Origin: Fen-1273 sp963748405
GTDB lineage: Bacteria; Bacteroidota; Ignavibacteria; UBA10030; UBA6906
Reading direction: 5' to 3'
Assembly (NCBI GenBank): GCA_963748405.1
Contig: CAVVIT010000002.1
Span: 477,061-541,060, forward strand
Length of the DNA: 64,000 nucleotides
A program made the position numbers and the translations under genes. Position 1 is the stretch's first letter, and each line of letters starts with the position of its first letter. Below the pieces are notes generated by a model that was not told where the DNA came from, did not search any database, and worked only from the letters and a program-made list of their open reading frames with translations. Shown here one piece after another: positions 44,179 to 53,198 of the stretch.

Positions 44179-45546
44179 ATGAGCAGAGAAAAAGTGCATT
44201 CCCGGTACGTCTGCCAGTCCTGCGCGTACGAGTCGGCCAGGTGGATCGGGAAATGTCCGAATTGTGAAGAGTGGAACACGTTCGTCGAGGAGATTCTTCC
44301 CGGCAAACGGCGTGAATCCCGCACCGGGGTGACGGCGAAAGCCGCCGGACCCGTGCCGATCGGCGACGTCGACGTCGCACCCGAGCCGAGAACCCCCGTC
44401 GGGATTCCCGAATTTGACCGCGTCCTGGGGGGAGGCATCGTTCCCGGGTCCGTCGTCCTCGTGGGAGGCGACCCCGGGATCGGCAAATCGACGCTGATGA
44501 TGCAGATGGCCTCGGCGCTCCGCTGCGTGACGCTGTACATTACGGGAGAGGAATCCGTCGGGCAGATCAAGCTCCGCGCCCAGCGGCTCGCGGCGAAGCC
44601 CCCGGAATCGCTCCTCCTCCTCGCGGAAACCAACCTCGACGTCATACAGGCGGTGATCGCCAGGCAGCCGCCGGAACTCATTATCGTCGATTCCATCCAG
44701 ACGATGTTTCGCCCGGATCTTGAGAGCGCACCCGGGACCGTGAGCCAGGTGCGCGAGGCCACCGCCACGTTCATGCGGATGGCGAAGACGGACGGCATCC
44801 CCGTGTTTCTCGTCGGCCACGTGACGAAGGAAGGGGTGATCGCCGGGCCGAAAGTCGTGGAGCACATGGTCGACACCGTCCTGCAGTTCGAGGGGGAACG
44901 GCAGCACGCATTCCGGATACTCCGGGCGATGAAGAACAGGTTCGGGTCGACGAACGAAATCGGCGTATTCGAAATGAACGACGGCGGGCTTCGCGAAGTG
45001 GCGAACCCCTCGGAGGTGTTCCTGGCAGAGAGGAGGACCGGGGCGTCCGGCTCCGCGGTCGTGGCGACGATTGAGGGGACGCGGCCGATTCTTGTCGAGG
45101 TCCAGGCGCTCGTTGCCCCGACAAGTTACGGCGTTCCGCAGCGAAGCTCCACGGGATTCGACACGCGTCGGCTTCAGATGCTCCTCGCAGTTCTTGAAAA
45201 GAGGGTGGGGCTCCGCCTGGGCCAGTACGACGTATTCGTCAACGTCGCCGGCGGCGTCCGGATCGACGAGCCGGCGGTCGACCTGGGAATGGCCCTGGCC
45301 ATCGTCTCGAGCCTGCGGGACACCCCCGTGGATGCGACCGCCGTGGCGATCGGCGAAATCGGGCTCGGGGGCGAGATACGGAGTGTGAGCCAGGTGGACA
45401 AGCGCATCGGCGAGGCGGGAAAGCTCGGGTTCAAGCGCTGTCTCCTCCCGCACGGGAACGCGCGCAGCCTTGCCCGGAGGAACGGCGTCGAACTCATCGA
45501 AATCGAGACCGTTGACGAGGCGATCACCGCGCTCGTCGGCTCGTGA
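44179..45546 (+). CDS. radA: DNA repair protein RadA (Sms)
   Basis: 455 aa. Zinc finger C12-C15-C26-C29 (VCQSCAYES ... GKCPNCEEW), RecA-like ATPase with Walker A GGDPGIGKST, the RadA-specific KNRFG in RAMKNRFGSTNE, and a C-terminal Lon-protease-like domain (VAGGVRIDEPAVDLGMALAI). It drives branch migration of recombination intermediates. No SD; the start coincides with the predicted transcription start. The stop overlaps the amidohydrolase start (GTGA). Confidence 0.96.
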   Translation: MSREKVHSRYVCQSCAYESARWIGKCPNCEEWNTFVEEILPGKRRESRTGVTAKAAGPVPIGDVDVAPEPRTPVGIPEFDRVLGGGIVPGSVVLVGGDPGIGKSTLMMQMASALRCVTLYITGEESVGQIKLRAQRLAAKPPESLLLLAETNLDVIQAVIARQPPELIIVDSIQTMFRPDLESAPGTVSQVREATATFMRMAKTDGIPVFLVGHVTKEGVIAGPKVVEHMVDTVLQFEGERQHAFRILRAMKNRFGSTNEIGVFEMNDGGLREVANPSEVFLAERRTGASGSAVVATIEGTRPILVEVQALVAPTSYGVPQRSSTGFDTRRLQMLLAVLEKRVGLRLGQYDVFVNVAGGVRIDEPAVDLGMALAIVSSLRDTPVDATAVAIGEIGLGGEIRSVSQVDKRIGEAGKLGFKRCLLPHGNARSLARRNGVELIEIETVDEAITALVGS

Positions 45547-46904
45547 ACCGTATGCCCGCACCTTCCCAGCGCACGCTCATCAAGGCAGGTTCCGTCGTCA
45601 CGATGGATCCCTCGCGCCGCGTGCTCGCCGGCGGCGCCGTCGTCGTCAGCGGCTCCTCGATCGAATCCGTCCTGAGCGCGGCGGAGCTCGCCGCAATGCC
45701 CGCCTTCGGCGGCACGGTCCTCAGTGCCCCCTCGCTCACCGTGATCCCCGGGTTCATACAGACGCACGTGCACCTGTGTCAGACCCTCTTCCGGGGGCTG
45801 GCGGACGATCTCGAGCTCCTGGACTGGCTGCGCCTGAAAATCTATCCCTTCGAGGCGGCCCACACGGCGGCCTCGATGCGCGCCTCGGCGATGACGGGGA
45901 TCGCGGAGTTGATCCGTTCGGGGACGACGACGATCATGGACATGGGAACCGTCGCCCACGAAGAGGAGATCGCGGCCTCCGTGGAGGAAACGGGACTCCG
46001 CGCGTTCATCGGGAAGGCGATGATGGACAGCAACGATGCCTACCCCGCGCTCGCCGAATCCACGAAGGAATCGCTCGGCTCCACGCTCGCGCAGGCCGAG
46101 CGGTGGCACGGGAAGGCGGGGGGGAGGATCAGGTACGCGGTCGCCCCGAGGTTCGTTCTCACCTGCTCCGACGCGCTTCTGAAAGAAGCGCACGCGATGA
46201 CCGGCTCATTCCCCGGGATGCTCTTTCACACGCACGCCGCGGAGAACCGGCACGAAATGGACGCGGTGCGGAAACGCTGCGGGGCCGACAACATCGAATT
46301 CTTCGACGGGCTCGGCATCCTCCACGCCAATACGTGCCTGGCGCACTGCATCTGGGTGAACGAAAGAGAGGTTTCGCTCCTCAGCGAGAGAAAATCGAAG
46401 GTCCTTCACTGCCCGACGTCGAATCTCAAGCTGGGGTCGGGCGTGGCGCGGATCCCGGAACTCCTCTCCCGGGGGATCCCGGTGTCGCTCGGCGCCGACG
46501 GCGCTCCGTGCAACAATACGCTCGACATGTTTCAGGAAATGCGTCACGCCGCGCTCATCCAGAAACCCCTCCACGGCCCGTCGGCGATGCCCGCCCAAAC
46601 GGTGTTCGAGCTCGCGACGCGCGGCGGGGCCGAGGCGCTGGGACTGGAAGACGTCACCGGGAGCATTGAAGCCGGCAAGAAAGCCGATCTCGTACTCCTG
46701 GATCTCGGCCGCATCTGGAACCCCCCGCAGGAGACGAATCCCTATTCGTCCATCGTGTACTCCGGAACGCCGGAGAACGTCCGCTACGTCATGATCGACG
46801 GCGCGTGGGTCTACCGGGACGGCGTGCACGTGACGCTCCGGCAGGGCGCAGTCGCTTCCTCCGCGGCAAAAGAGCTCCGGTTGCTCCTCGAACGCATCCA
46901 CTAA
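45543..46904 (+). CDS. Amidohydrolase, MtaD/TrzA/SsnA-like deaminase or chlorohydrolase group
   Basis: 453 aa TIM-barrel amidohydrolase. Metal-binding THVHLCQ (H75, H77), FHTHAAEN (~229), LAHCIW (~265) and SLGADGAPCNN (Asp ~317), followed by the closing beta-domain (GSIEAGKKADLVLLDL). Relatives deaminate S-adenosylhomocysteine, 5'-methylthioadenosine, guanine or triazines; a nucleoside-deaminase role fits best but is not proven. The next gene, rdgB, also clears unwanted purine nucleotides, so joint purine housekeeping is a reasonable guess. GTG start in a GTGA overlap with radA. Confidence 0.9.
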   Translation: MNRMPAPSQRTLIKAGSVVTMDPSRRVLAGGAVVVSGSSIESVLSAAELAAMPAFGGTVLSAPSLTVIPGFIQTHVHLCQTLFRGLADDLELLDWLRLKIYPFEAAHTAASMRASAMTGIAELIRSGTTTIMDMGTVAHEEEIAASVEETGLRAFIGKAMMDSNDAYPALAESTKESLGSTLAQAERWHGKAGGRIRYAVAPRFVLTCSDALLKEAHAMTGSFPGMLFHTHAAENRHEMDAVRKRCGADNIEFFDGLGILHANTCLAHCIWVNEREVSLLSERKSKVLHCPTSNLKLGSGVARIPELLSRGIPVSLGADGAPCNNTLDMFQEMRHAALIQKPLHGPSAMPAQTVFELATRGGAEALGLEDVTGSIEAGKKADLVLLDLGRIWNPPQETNPYSSIVYSGTPENVRYVMIDGAWVYRDGVHVTLRQGAVASSAAKELRLLLERIH

Positions 46905-46919
46905 CTTCTCCGCTCTCCA

Positions 46920-47516
46920 ATGAAGCAGCTCGTCGTTGCAACGCACAACCGTGACAAGGTCCGCGAAATCTCGGCTCTCCTCTCCGGCCTCGGCGTCGAG
47001 GTGCTCACGCTCGACTCGTATCCGCAGATCGGACCGATCGTGGAGGATGCCGACACGCTCGAGGGGAACGCCCTCCTCAAGGCGGCGGCGGTCGGCCGCG
47101 CCACCGGTCTTCCGTCGCTCGGCGACGATACGGGACTTGAGGTCCATTCGCTGTACGGAGAGCCGGGGGTTTATTCGTCGCGATATTCGGGAGAGCACGC
47201 GACGTACGCCGACAACGTCGCGAAGCTCCTCGTGAGCATGAAGGCATTCCCCCCGCGCCGCCGGGGGGCCCGGTTCAGATGCGTCCTGGCATTCGCGGCC
47301 CCCGGGAGAAGCCCGCAGACAGTGGAAGGGGTCTGCAGGGGGACGATACTCGAAAAACCGCGTGGAACGGGGGGATTTGGCTACGATCCCGTGTTTCTCC
47401 CCGCGGGATACGAAAAAACCCTCGCTGAAATGGACCTTTCTCTCAAGAACAGCATCAGCCACAGGGGTCGCGCCATGCGGGAAATCCTCCCCATTCTGAA
47501 GGAATACTTCAAATAG
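46920..47516 (+). CDS. rdgB: Non-canonical purine NTP pyrophosphatase (RdgB/HAM1)
   Basis: 198 aa. It hydrolyses dITP, XTP and related nucleotides to monophosphates and so keeps them out of DNA. Motifs: VVATHNRDKVRE (substrate loop), LEGNALLKA, PSLGDDTGLEV (catalytic Asp), GVYSSRYSG, GTGGFGYDPVF and SHRGRAM. 15 nt after the amidohydrolase gene. Confidence 0.96.
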   Translation: MKQLVVATHNRDKVREISALLSGLGVEVLTLDSYPQIGPIVEDADTLEGNALLKAAAVGRATGLPSLGDDTGLEVHSLYGEPGVYSSRYSGEHATYADNVAKLLVSMKAFPPRRRGARFRCVLAFAAPGRSPQTVEGVCRGTILEKPRGTGGFGYDPVFLPAGYEKTLAEMDLSLKNSISHRGRAMREILPILKEYFK

Positions 47517-47527
47517 AGCCCCGGGGG

Positions 47528-47556
47528 TTGAAGTTCCGTTCTTTGATCGTTATCTT
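47528..47556 (+). promoter_or_regulatory. candidate promoter upstream of the PQQ-like gene
   Basis: TTGAAG, 17 bases, TATCTT, starting 11 nt after the rdgB stop. Confidence 0.5.
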
Positions 47557-47594
47557 CTTGTTCAAAGATTTTCGCGATTCCCTCATTCGCTCTC

Positions 47595-48440
47595 TTGACA
47601 CCGATATTCAGAAGAAGGAGGCTGGAGCCTTCCTGGGAATACACCGCCGAGGGCATCATCTGGCGCCTTCATCCCCTGCGGGGAGGAATGCTCATCGGGG
47701 AAGAGCGGAACACCGAAACCAGGACCGTCTCGTTTTTTTGCGTCGGCCGGTCGGGACCGGTGTGGAAGGGGAAAAATTTCGGTGAACGGTGGTGGACGGG
47801 GATCGAAGCCGTTCATCGCGGCGTCCTCTTCCTGTACGGATTTGCGACGCCCGATCTCCCGGGGCGCAGGGGGATCACGGCCGTCGATTGTGACAGCGGA
47901 GAACTGCTCTGGAAGAACGGGGACCTGACGTTCATCGGGGCCGCCGGCGAGAGCGTCTATGCATCGCAGGAGACGTACGGCGGGCCCATCGTGTCAGAGG
48001 TCCATTACCGCACGGGCGCTCTCCTCGGTGAACCGGTCAGGGGGAATGATGCCGTCGACAGGATCCCCCGCACCGGCGAGGTACCTGATGATGTGCACTA
48101 CCCGCAGGTTCTTTCGGAAGATGACGCGTCACCCCTCTCTGCGACCGTTCGGAAATTCTCTGCTCCGGTTCTTCCTGAGCGTCCGGTGGAATTTGGAGAA
48201 CACGGTGCTTTTCTCGTGATCGTGCGCGACCGAGCGAGAGAAACCGGACCGGACGGGCGGACGTCCTACGTCCGGGAGCTGGATGTCCTTGAACGTGCAA
48301 CGGGAAACCCTGCCCTGCATGTGACGCTCGACCCGGCGGTCTCCGGTCCCGCCTACGGCACGTTTCTCGTATGCACGGATATGCTCTACTTTGTGAGGGA
48401 AGGCAGGACGGTCACGGCTGTCGAGCTGCGGTTGAAGTAA
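47595..48440 (+). CDS. PQQ-propeller-like cytoplasmic protein (DUF4905-like)
   Basis: 281 aa, no signal peptide or TM. Beta-rich blades of PQQ/quinoprotein type: EGIIWRLHPLRGGMLIGEER, RGITAVDCDSGELLWKNGD and VLERATGNPALHVTLD. From memory this looks like DUF4905, found in Bacteroidota and relatives, but I cannot confirm. Start codon uncertain: TTG at 47595 is the first in frame and no SD is visible, so the N-terminus could differ. Function unknown. Confidence 0.65.
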   Translation: MTPIFRRRRLEPSWEYTAEGIIWRLHPLRGGMLIGEERNTETRTVSFFCVGRSGPVWKGKNFGERWWTGIEAVHRGVLFLYGFATPDLPGRRGITAVDCDSGELLWKNGDLTFIGAAGESVYASQETYGGPIVSEVHYRTGALLGEPVRGNDAVDRIPRTGEVPDDVHYPQVLSEDDASPLSATVRKFSAPVLPERPVEFGEHGAFLVIVRDRARETGPDGRTSYVRELDVLERATGNPALHVTLDPAVSGPAYGTFLVCTDMLYFVREGRTVTAVELRLK

Positions 48441-48456
48441 ATCATTGCGAGATCTC

Positions 48457-49356
48457 ATGAAGATCAGTGTGAAACAGGTGGACGCCTTTACCGAGACTCC
48501 GCTCACCGGGAATCCGGCGGGAGTCGTTCTGAAGGCGGACGGGCTTTCCGACAGGCAGATGCAGATGATCGCGCGGGAGATGTCGGTTCCCGAGACGGCG
48601 TTCATCCTCCCTCCGTCGGTCCCCGGGGCCGATCTTCGCGTCCGGTGGTTCACCCCCACGATCGAGGTCCCGCTCTGCGGCCACGCCACCGTGGCGAGCT
48701 TTCACGCGCTTGCAGAGGACAACATGTGCGGGATGGAGCTCCCCGGCTCCTATTCGTTCAAGCTGGAGACTAAATCGGGAATACTCCCGGTTGAGGTGAC
48801 GAAGACGCGCGATGAGACCGACGTGCTGTTCGGCCTGACGCTTCCGGAATTCACCCGGGCGGGCCAGTACAAGCTTGACATCATGCGGATCCTCAATATC
48901 ACGCTCGAGGAATTCGAGAACCGGATGCCGATCGTCGTGGCGAACTACCTGTACGTGCCGATCCGGCGGCTCCACACGATTTTCTCGATGAAACCCAATT
49001 TCTTCGCCATGTCGCAGTTCCTCAGCAACCGCAACCTGAGCGGGCTGTGCGTGTTCACGACGGAGACCGTCGACAAGGGGTCGCACGTCCATTCCCGGTT
49101 CTTCGCGCCGACCGTCGGCATCAACGAAGACCCGGTCACCGGATCCGCGAACGGCCCGCTGGGCGCATACCTCTTTGAACGTGGCGAAATCACACCCGTG
49201 GGCAATACCGCCACGATCATCGGCGAACAGGGAGACGTCATCGGCCGGAAAGGCCGCGTGACGATCCGGCTCACGGTGCAGGGGTCGCAGGTTTCCGCCG
49301 TACAGATCGGCGGCAGGGCGGTAACGGTCGTGGAAGGGGAACTGCTGATCGATTGA
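48457..49356 (+). CDS. PhzF-family isomerase/epimerase
   Basis: 299 aa in two similar halves. QVDAFTETPLTGNPAGVVL, the catalytic SVPETAF (E46), VRWFTPTIEVPLCGHATVA in the first half and GINEDPVTGSANGPLGAYL in the second. PhzF enzymes shift double bonds or epimerise; the substrate here is unknown and no phenazine genes are near. I start at ATG 48457, which gives the standard N-terminus; an in-frame TTG at 48445 is the alternative. Confidence 0.92.
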   Translation: MKISVKQVDAFTETPLTGNPAGVVLKADGLSDRQMQMIAREMSVPETAFILPPSVPGADLRVRWFTPTIEVPLCGHATVASFHALAEDNMCGMELPGSYSFKLETKSGILPVEVTKTRDETDVLFGLTLPEFTRAGQYKLDIMRILNITLEEFENRMPIVVANYLYVPIRRLHTIFSMKPNFFAMSQFLSNRNLSGLCVFTTETVDKGSHVHSRFFAPTVGINEDPVTGSANGPLGAYLFERGEITPVGNTATIIGEQGDVIGRKGRVTIRLTVQGSQVSAVQIGGRAVTVVEGELLID

Positions 49357-49423
49357 AGTCCGTCGCCCCGAGAGATCCCCGAATCCGCATCACCCCCGAA
49401 CGCACTCCGCTGAAGGATACCGT

Positions 49424-51394
49424 ATGACGCTCAATGCCCTCCTCTTTGCGCTCGTCCTCCTTGTTGCTCTCGCGATCTTTGCCCGGAGCGCCGTCCGCAT
49501 CGTCGGGAACCTGCGCATCGGGAAAAAGGAAAACCGATTCACAGAACCGGCCCGGAGGCTCGGCCGCGTTCTCACGATCGCCTTCGGGCAGACCAAGCTC
49601 CTGCGCGAGCCCCTGGCGGGCCTCCTCCATCTCCTGATATTCTGGGGATTCGTCGTGCTCCTCTCCGCCGTGTGCGAGTCGGTGGGAGAAGGGCTCTTCC
49701 CCGGATTTTCGTTTTCGTTCATCGGACCCCTCTACAACCCGCTCCAGGTCTGCGTCGACCTGTTCGGCGCGCTGGTCGTCCTTTCGGTGGCGGTCTCCAT
49801 ATTCCGCCGCCTCTTTGCCCCTCCTCCCCGTCTGCGCGTGGCCGGACACGCGAAGTGGGACGCGATACTCATCCTCTTGCTCATCCTCGTCGTCATGCTG
49901 ACGATGTTCGGCCAGAACGCGGCGCGGATCGCCTCGGGCGTTCCCGCCGGAGGGCGGTTCATCGCCGTCCGGCTCGCCGGCCTCTTCTCCCCGGAGAGCG
50001 CGCACGCGTGGTTCCTGGCCTTCTTCTGGGGACATATGCTGGCCGTGCTCGGGTTCCTCAACTACCTGCCGTACTCGAAGCACCTGCACGTGCTGACGTC
50101 CGTCCCTAACGTCTATTTCTCCTCGCTGGCGCCGAAGGGGGCGCTCGTCCCCATCAACCTCGCGGATGAAACGCTCACGAAATACGGGGCGACGGACATC
50201 GAGGACTTCACCTGGAAGCAGATACTGAACGGCTTCACGTGTACCGAGTGCGGACGCTGCACGTCCGTCTGTCCGGCAAACACGACGGGGAAACTCCTCA
50301 ATCCGAAGAAGATCATGGTGGACCTCCGCGCGCGGACGATGGAGAAGGCCGCGGCGGCAGCCGCATCCGGCGGAGAATCACCCGCGGCTCCCCCGCGGCA
50401 GCTCCTGGACTCGTTCATCACGGAGCAGGAGCTCTGGGCCTGCACGACCTGCATGGCGTGCGTGCAGGAGTGTCCGGTCATGATCGAGCACGTCGACACG
50501 ATCGTCGACCTCCGGCGCGGCCTCGTCCTGAACGAATCCCGGTTCCCCGACGAGCTCAAGACGACGTTCGCGAACCTGGAACGGAATTACACCCCGTGGG
50601 GGTTCGGGCATTCCACGCGCGCCGACTGGGCCGAGGGGATGGATATCCCCCGCCTGGCCGACGTCGGCACGTCCGACGTACTTTTCTGGGTCGGCTGCGC
50701 GGGCTCGTACGACGCGAGGTACAGGAAAGTGACGCAGGCGTTCGCCCGTCTGATGCAGAAGGCGGGGGTGAACTTTGCCATCCTGGGCGCGGAGGAGAAG
50801 TGCAACGGCGATGCGGCCCGGCGGATGGGGAATGAGTACCTTGCCCAGTCGCTTATCACGGAAAACGTCGCCACGCTCAACCGGTACGGGGTGAAGAAAA
50901 TCGTCGTCACGTGTCCCCACTGCATGCACTCGCTCGGGAAGGAATACAAGCAGTTCGGGGGCGATTACGAAGTGGTGCACCACACGACGTTCCTGCAGGG
51001 ACTTCTGGCGTCCGGGAAGCTTGCCGTCCCGGCGCGGGGAGGGGCCACGATGACGTTCCACGATCCCTGTTACCTGGGCAGGTACAACGACGTGTACGAC
51101 GCGCCGCGCGACATACTGGACGGGATCGGGACGCGCGTCGAGATCGCGCGGAACAGGGACAGGAGCTTCTGCTGCGGTGCGGGAGGGGGGCGCATGTGGA
51201 TGGAGGAGAAAGAGGGGAAGCGCGTGAACGTCGAGCGGACGGAGGAAGCTCTTGCCACCGGCGCGGGTGTGATCGGCACCGGGTGCCCGTTCTGCCTGAC
51301 GATGCTGACCGACGGCGTCAAGGAAAAGGACCCCTCGGGGTCGACAGCCGTCAAAGACATTGCAGAGCTTGTGTTCGAAGCTCTTGAGAAGTAA
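49424..51394 (+). CDS. Membrane iron-sulfur/CCG-domain oxidoreductase (EtfD/HdrD-like)
   Basis: 656 aa. The first ~245 residues hold about five TMs (NarI/DsrM-like heme-binding-type domain with H residues in LLHLLIFWG and SAHAWF/WGHM). Two 4Fe-4S motifs follow: CTECGRCTSVCP at about 273 and CTTCMACVQECP at about 340. Two cysteine-rich CCG domains (GCAGSYDARY / CPHCMHSLG and HDPCYLGRYN / CCGAGGGRMW) end the protein. The layout fits a quinone-linked electron carrier accepting electrons from ETF (beta-oxidation) or a heterodisulfide-type donor. No etfAB gene is in the window, so the partner must be elsewhere. Confidence 0.9.
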   Translation: MTLNALLFALVLLVALAIFARSAVRIVGNLRIGKKENRFTEPARRLGRVLTIAFGQTKLLREPLAGLLHLLIFWGFVVLLSAVCESVGEGLFPGFSFSFIGPLYNPLQVCVDLFGALVVLSVAVSIFRRLFAPPPRLRVAGHAKWDAILILLLILVVMLTMFGQNAARIASGVPAGGRFIAVRLAGLFSPESAHAWFLAFFWGHMLAVLGFLNYLPYSKHLHVLTSVPNVYFSSLAPKGALVPINLADETLTKYGATDIEDFTWKQILNGFTCTECGRCTSVCPANTTGKLLNPKKIMVDLRARTMEKAAAAAASGGESPAAPPRQLLDSFITEQELWACTTCMACVQECPVMIEHVDTIVDLRRGLVLNESRFPDELKTTFANLERNYTPWGFGHSTRADWAEGMDIPRLADVGTSDVLFWVGCAGSYDARYRKVTQAFARLMQKAGVNFAILGAEEKCNGDAARRMGNEYLAQSLITENVATLNRYGVKKIVVTCPHCMHSLGKEYKQFGGDYEVVHHTTFLQGLLASGKLAVPARGGATMTFHDPCYLGRYNDVYDAPRDILDGIGTRVEIARNRDRSFCCGAGGGRMWMEEKEGKRVNVERTEEALATGAGVIGTGCPFCLTMLTDGVKEKDPSGSTAVKDIAELVFEALEK

Positions 51395-51426
51395 AATCGT
51401 TTCTTAATCAAGAAAGAGAGTTCCCT

Positions 51427-53091
51427 GTGGCACTTCCAATATTCAAAAAAGTCACGTCGTGGGTAAAATCCATCATAGCTCCGCCGCCGGTTCCCCCCAT
51501 GACGCCGGTAAAGCCGGGCCAATCCAACAACGCGCGCCTGGGCGATCCCCCGACGGCACGGCCGGGCCAGCCGTCGACGGGCCGTCACGGTCCCCCCGCA
51601 GGCGGACGCCAGGGGCAGCAGCCGCGCGAACGCGACCACCGGCGCCGCGGAGCGGTGCCGGGCCGTGAGCAGCAGGTCAGGCCGCCGCGTCCGCCCAGGG
51701 CTCCGCGTCCGGCTCCCGCAACCGCTCTTCCGTCCGAAGCGCCCCCGCCGCCGCACCGCTGGGACCCGTCCGAATTCAACGTTCCGATGGAAGAAGGAAA
51801 GCTCCGTTTCCATGACCTCGATCTCTCTCCCGAGGTCATGCACGCGATATACGACCTGGGATTTCACTACTGCACGCCGATACAGGCGGGGATCCTCTCC
51901 AAGACCCTTTCCGGGCTCGACGCGACGGGTCGCGCCCAGACGGGGACGGGAAAGACCGCGGCGTTCTTGATCACGATACTCACGCAGTTCAGCCGGAGAC
52001 CTGCCCCCGAGCCGAGAAAGAAGGGGACGCCGCGCGCGCTTATACTCGCGCCGACGCGCGAGCTGGTGCTGCAGATCGAGAAGGATGCAAAGGGGCTCGG
52101 AAAGTACACGCGCACGAAGGCCATGGCGGTGTTCGGGGGGATGGACTACGTGAAACAGAAGCGGATGCTGACCGAAGGGTCGATCGACATTGTGGCGGCC
52201 ACCCCGGGGCGCTTGCTCGACTACAAGCGGAAGGGGGACATCGACCTGAGCCAGGTCGAGATACTCGTCATCGACGAGGCCGACCGGATGCTCGACATGG
52301 GGTTCATCCCCGACGTCCGCCGGATCATCGAAGCCACGATGCCGAAGGGGAAGAGGCAGACGATGTTCTTCAGCGCCACGCTCACGCCGGAGGTCAACCG
52401 CCTTGCGGTCGCGTGGACGAAGGACGCGGTGCACATCGACGTCACCCCGCCTCAGGAGATGACGCTCGCAGCGATCGACCAGGTCGTGTATATCACGACG
52501 AACGCCGAGAAGTTCACGCTCCTCTATAATGTGATCACGCAGTTCAATCTCGAGCGCGTGATGGTCTTTGCCAACCGCCGGGATGAAACGCAGACACTGA
52601 AGGACCGGCTGGCCGCCCACGGCATCAGCTGCGGACTCCTCTCCGGGGACGTCTCCCAGGAACAGCGCCTGCGGACGCTCGAAGCGTTCCGCGGGGGAAA
52701 GATCAAGGTTCTCGTCGCGACCGACGTCGCCGCGCGCGGTCTGCATATCGAAGGGGTGAGCCACGTCGTCAACTATATGCTTCCGATGGACCCGCAGGAC
52801 TACGTTCACCGGATCGGCCGCACCGGCCGTGCCGGCGCGACGGGGACATCGGTGAGTTTTGCCACGGAGACCGAAGCGTACGAAATACCTGCCATTGAGG
52901 CATTTATCGGGAGGTCGCTCCGCGCGATCACGCCCGAGCCCGCGCTTCTTGCCGCGCCTCCCACGCCGTCGGCGATGCCGGTGCGCGAGAGGAGACCGTC
53001 CGGGCGGAGCGGCCGTCCCGGGGGGACAGGAGGACGTCCCCGGAACCGCGGGCCCCGCAGGGGCGGGTCCGGCGGGCGGCGCCCGGCGTGA
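51427..53091 (+). CDS. DEAD-box RNA helicase with proline-rich N-terminus and basic tail
   Basis: 554 aa. Residues ~1-115 are a low-complexity Pro/Arg/Gly/Gln stretch. The helicase core starts at about 116 with the Q motif (GFHYCTPIQAGIL-like), AQTGTGKT (motif I), APTREL (Ia), VIDEADRMLDM (II), SAT (III) and RIGRTGR (VI). The Arg/Gly-rich tail (RSGRPGGTGGRPRNRGPRRGG) should bind RNA. Closest in layout to RhlE/RhlB-like helicases; a cold or RNA-decay role is likely. GTG start, 32 nt after the iron-sulfur protein gene. Confidence 0.93.
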   Translation: MALPIFKKVTSWVKSIIAPPPVPPMTPVKPGQSNNARLGDPPTARPGQPSTGRHGPPAGGRQGQQPRERDHRRRGAVPGREQQVRPPRPPRAPRPAPATALPSEAPPPPHRWDPSEFNVPMEEGKLRFHDLDLSPEVMHAIYDLGFHYCTPIQAGILSKTLSGLDATGRAQTGTGKTAAFLITILTQFSRRPAPEPRKKGTPRALILAPTRELVLQIEKDAKGLGKYTRTKAMAVFGGMDYVKQKRMLTEGSIDIVAATPGRLLDYKRKGDIDLSQVEILVIDEADRMLDMGFIPDVRRIIEATMPKGKRQTMFFSATLTPEVNRLAVAWTKDAVHIDVTPPQEMTLAAIDQVVYITTNAEKFTLLYNVITQFNLERVMVFANRRDETQTLKDRLAAHGISCGLLSGDVSQEQRLRTLEAFRGGKIKVLVATDVAARGLHIEGVSHVVNYMLPMDPQDYVHRIGRTGRAGATGTSVSFATETEAYEIPAIEAFIGRSLRAITPEPALLAAPPTPSAMPVRERRPSGRSGRPGGTGGRPRNRGPRRGGSGGRRPA

Positions 53092-53198
53092 CCGGTCCCG
53101 GTATCACTTCGCGGATCTGATCATTATATTGAGCAGCAGAGAAGCTCTTTCTCACATGCCTCCTTCGTCCGTTCAGGATGGGGGAGGCATCGTGATTT

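Noticed and set aside
44104..45561. Upstream extension of the GHL10 protein frame through radA on the opposite strand
   Set aside because: radA is unmistakable, the extra part has no homology, and the signal peptide fixes the start at 44103.
51395..51420. Short TTTCTT/AAGAAA hairpin after the iron-sulfur protein gene as a terminator
   Set aside because: Only 6 A/T-rich pairs, with no GC stem and no T-run; likely chance.
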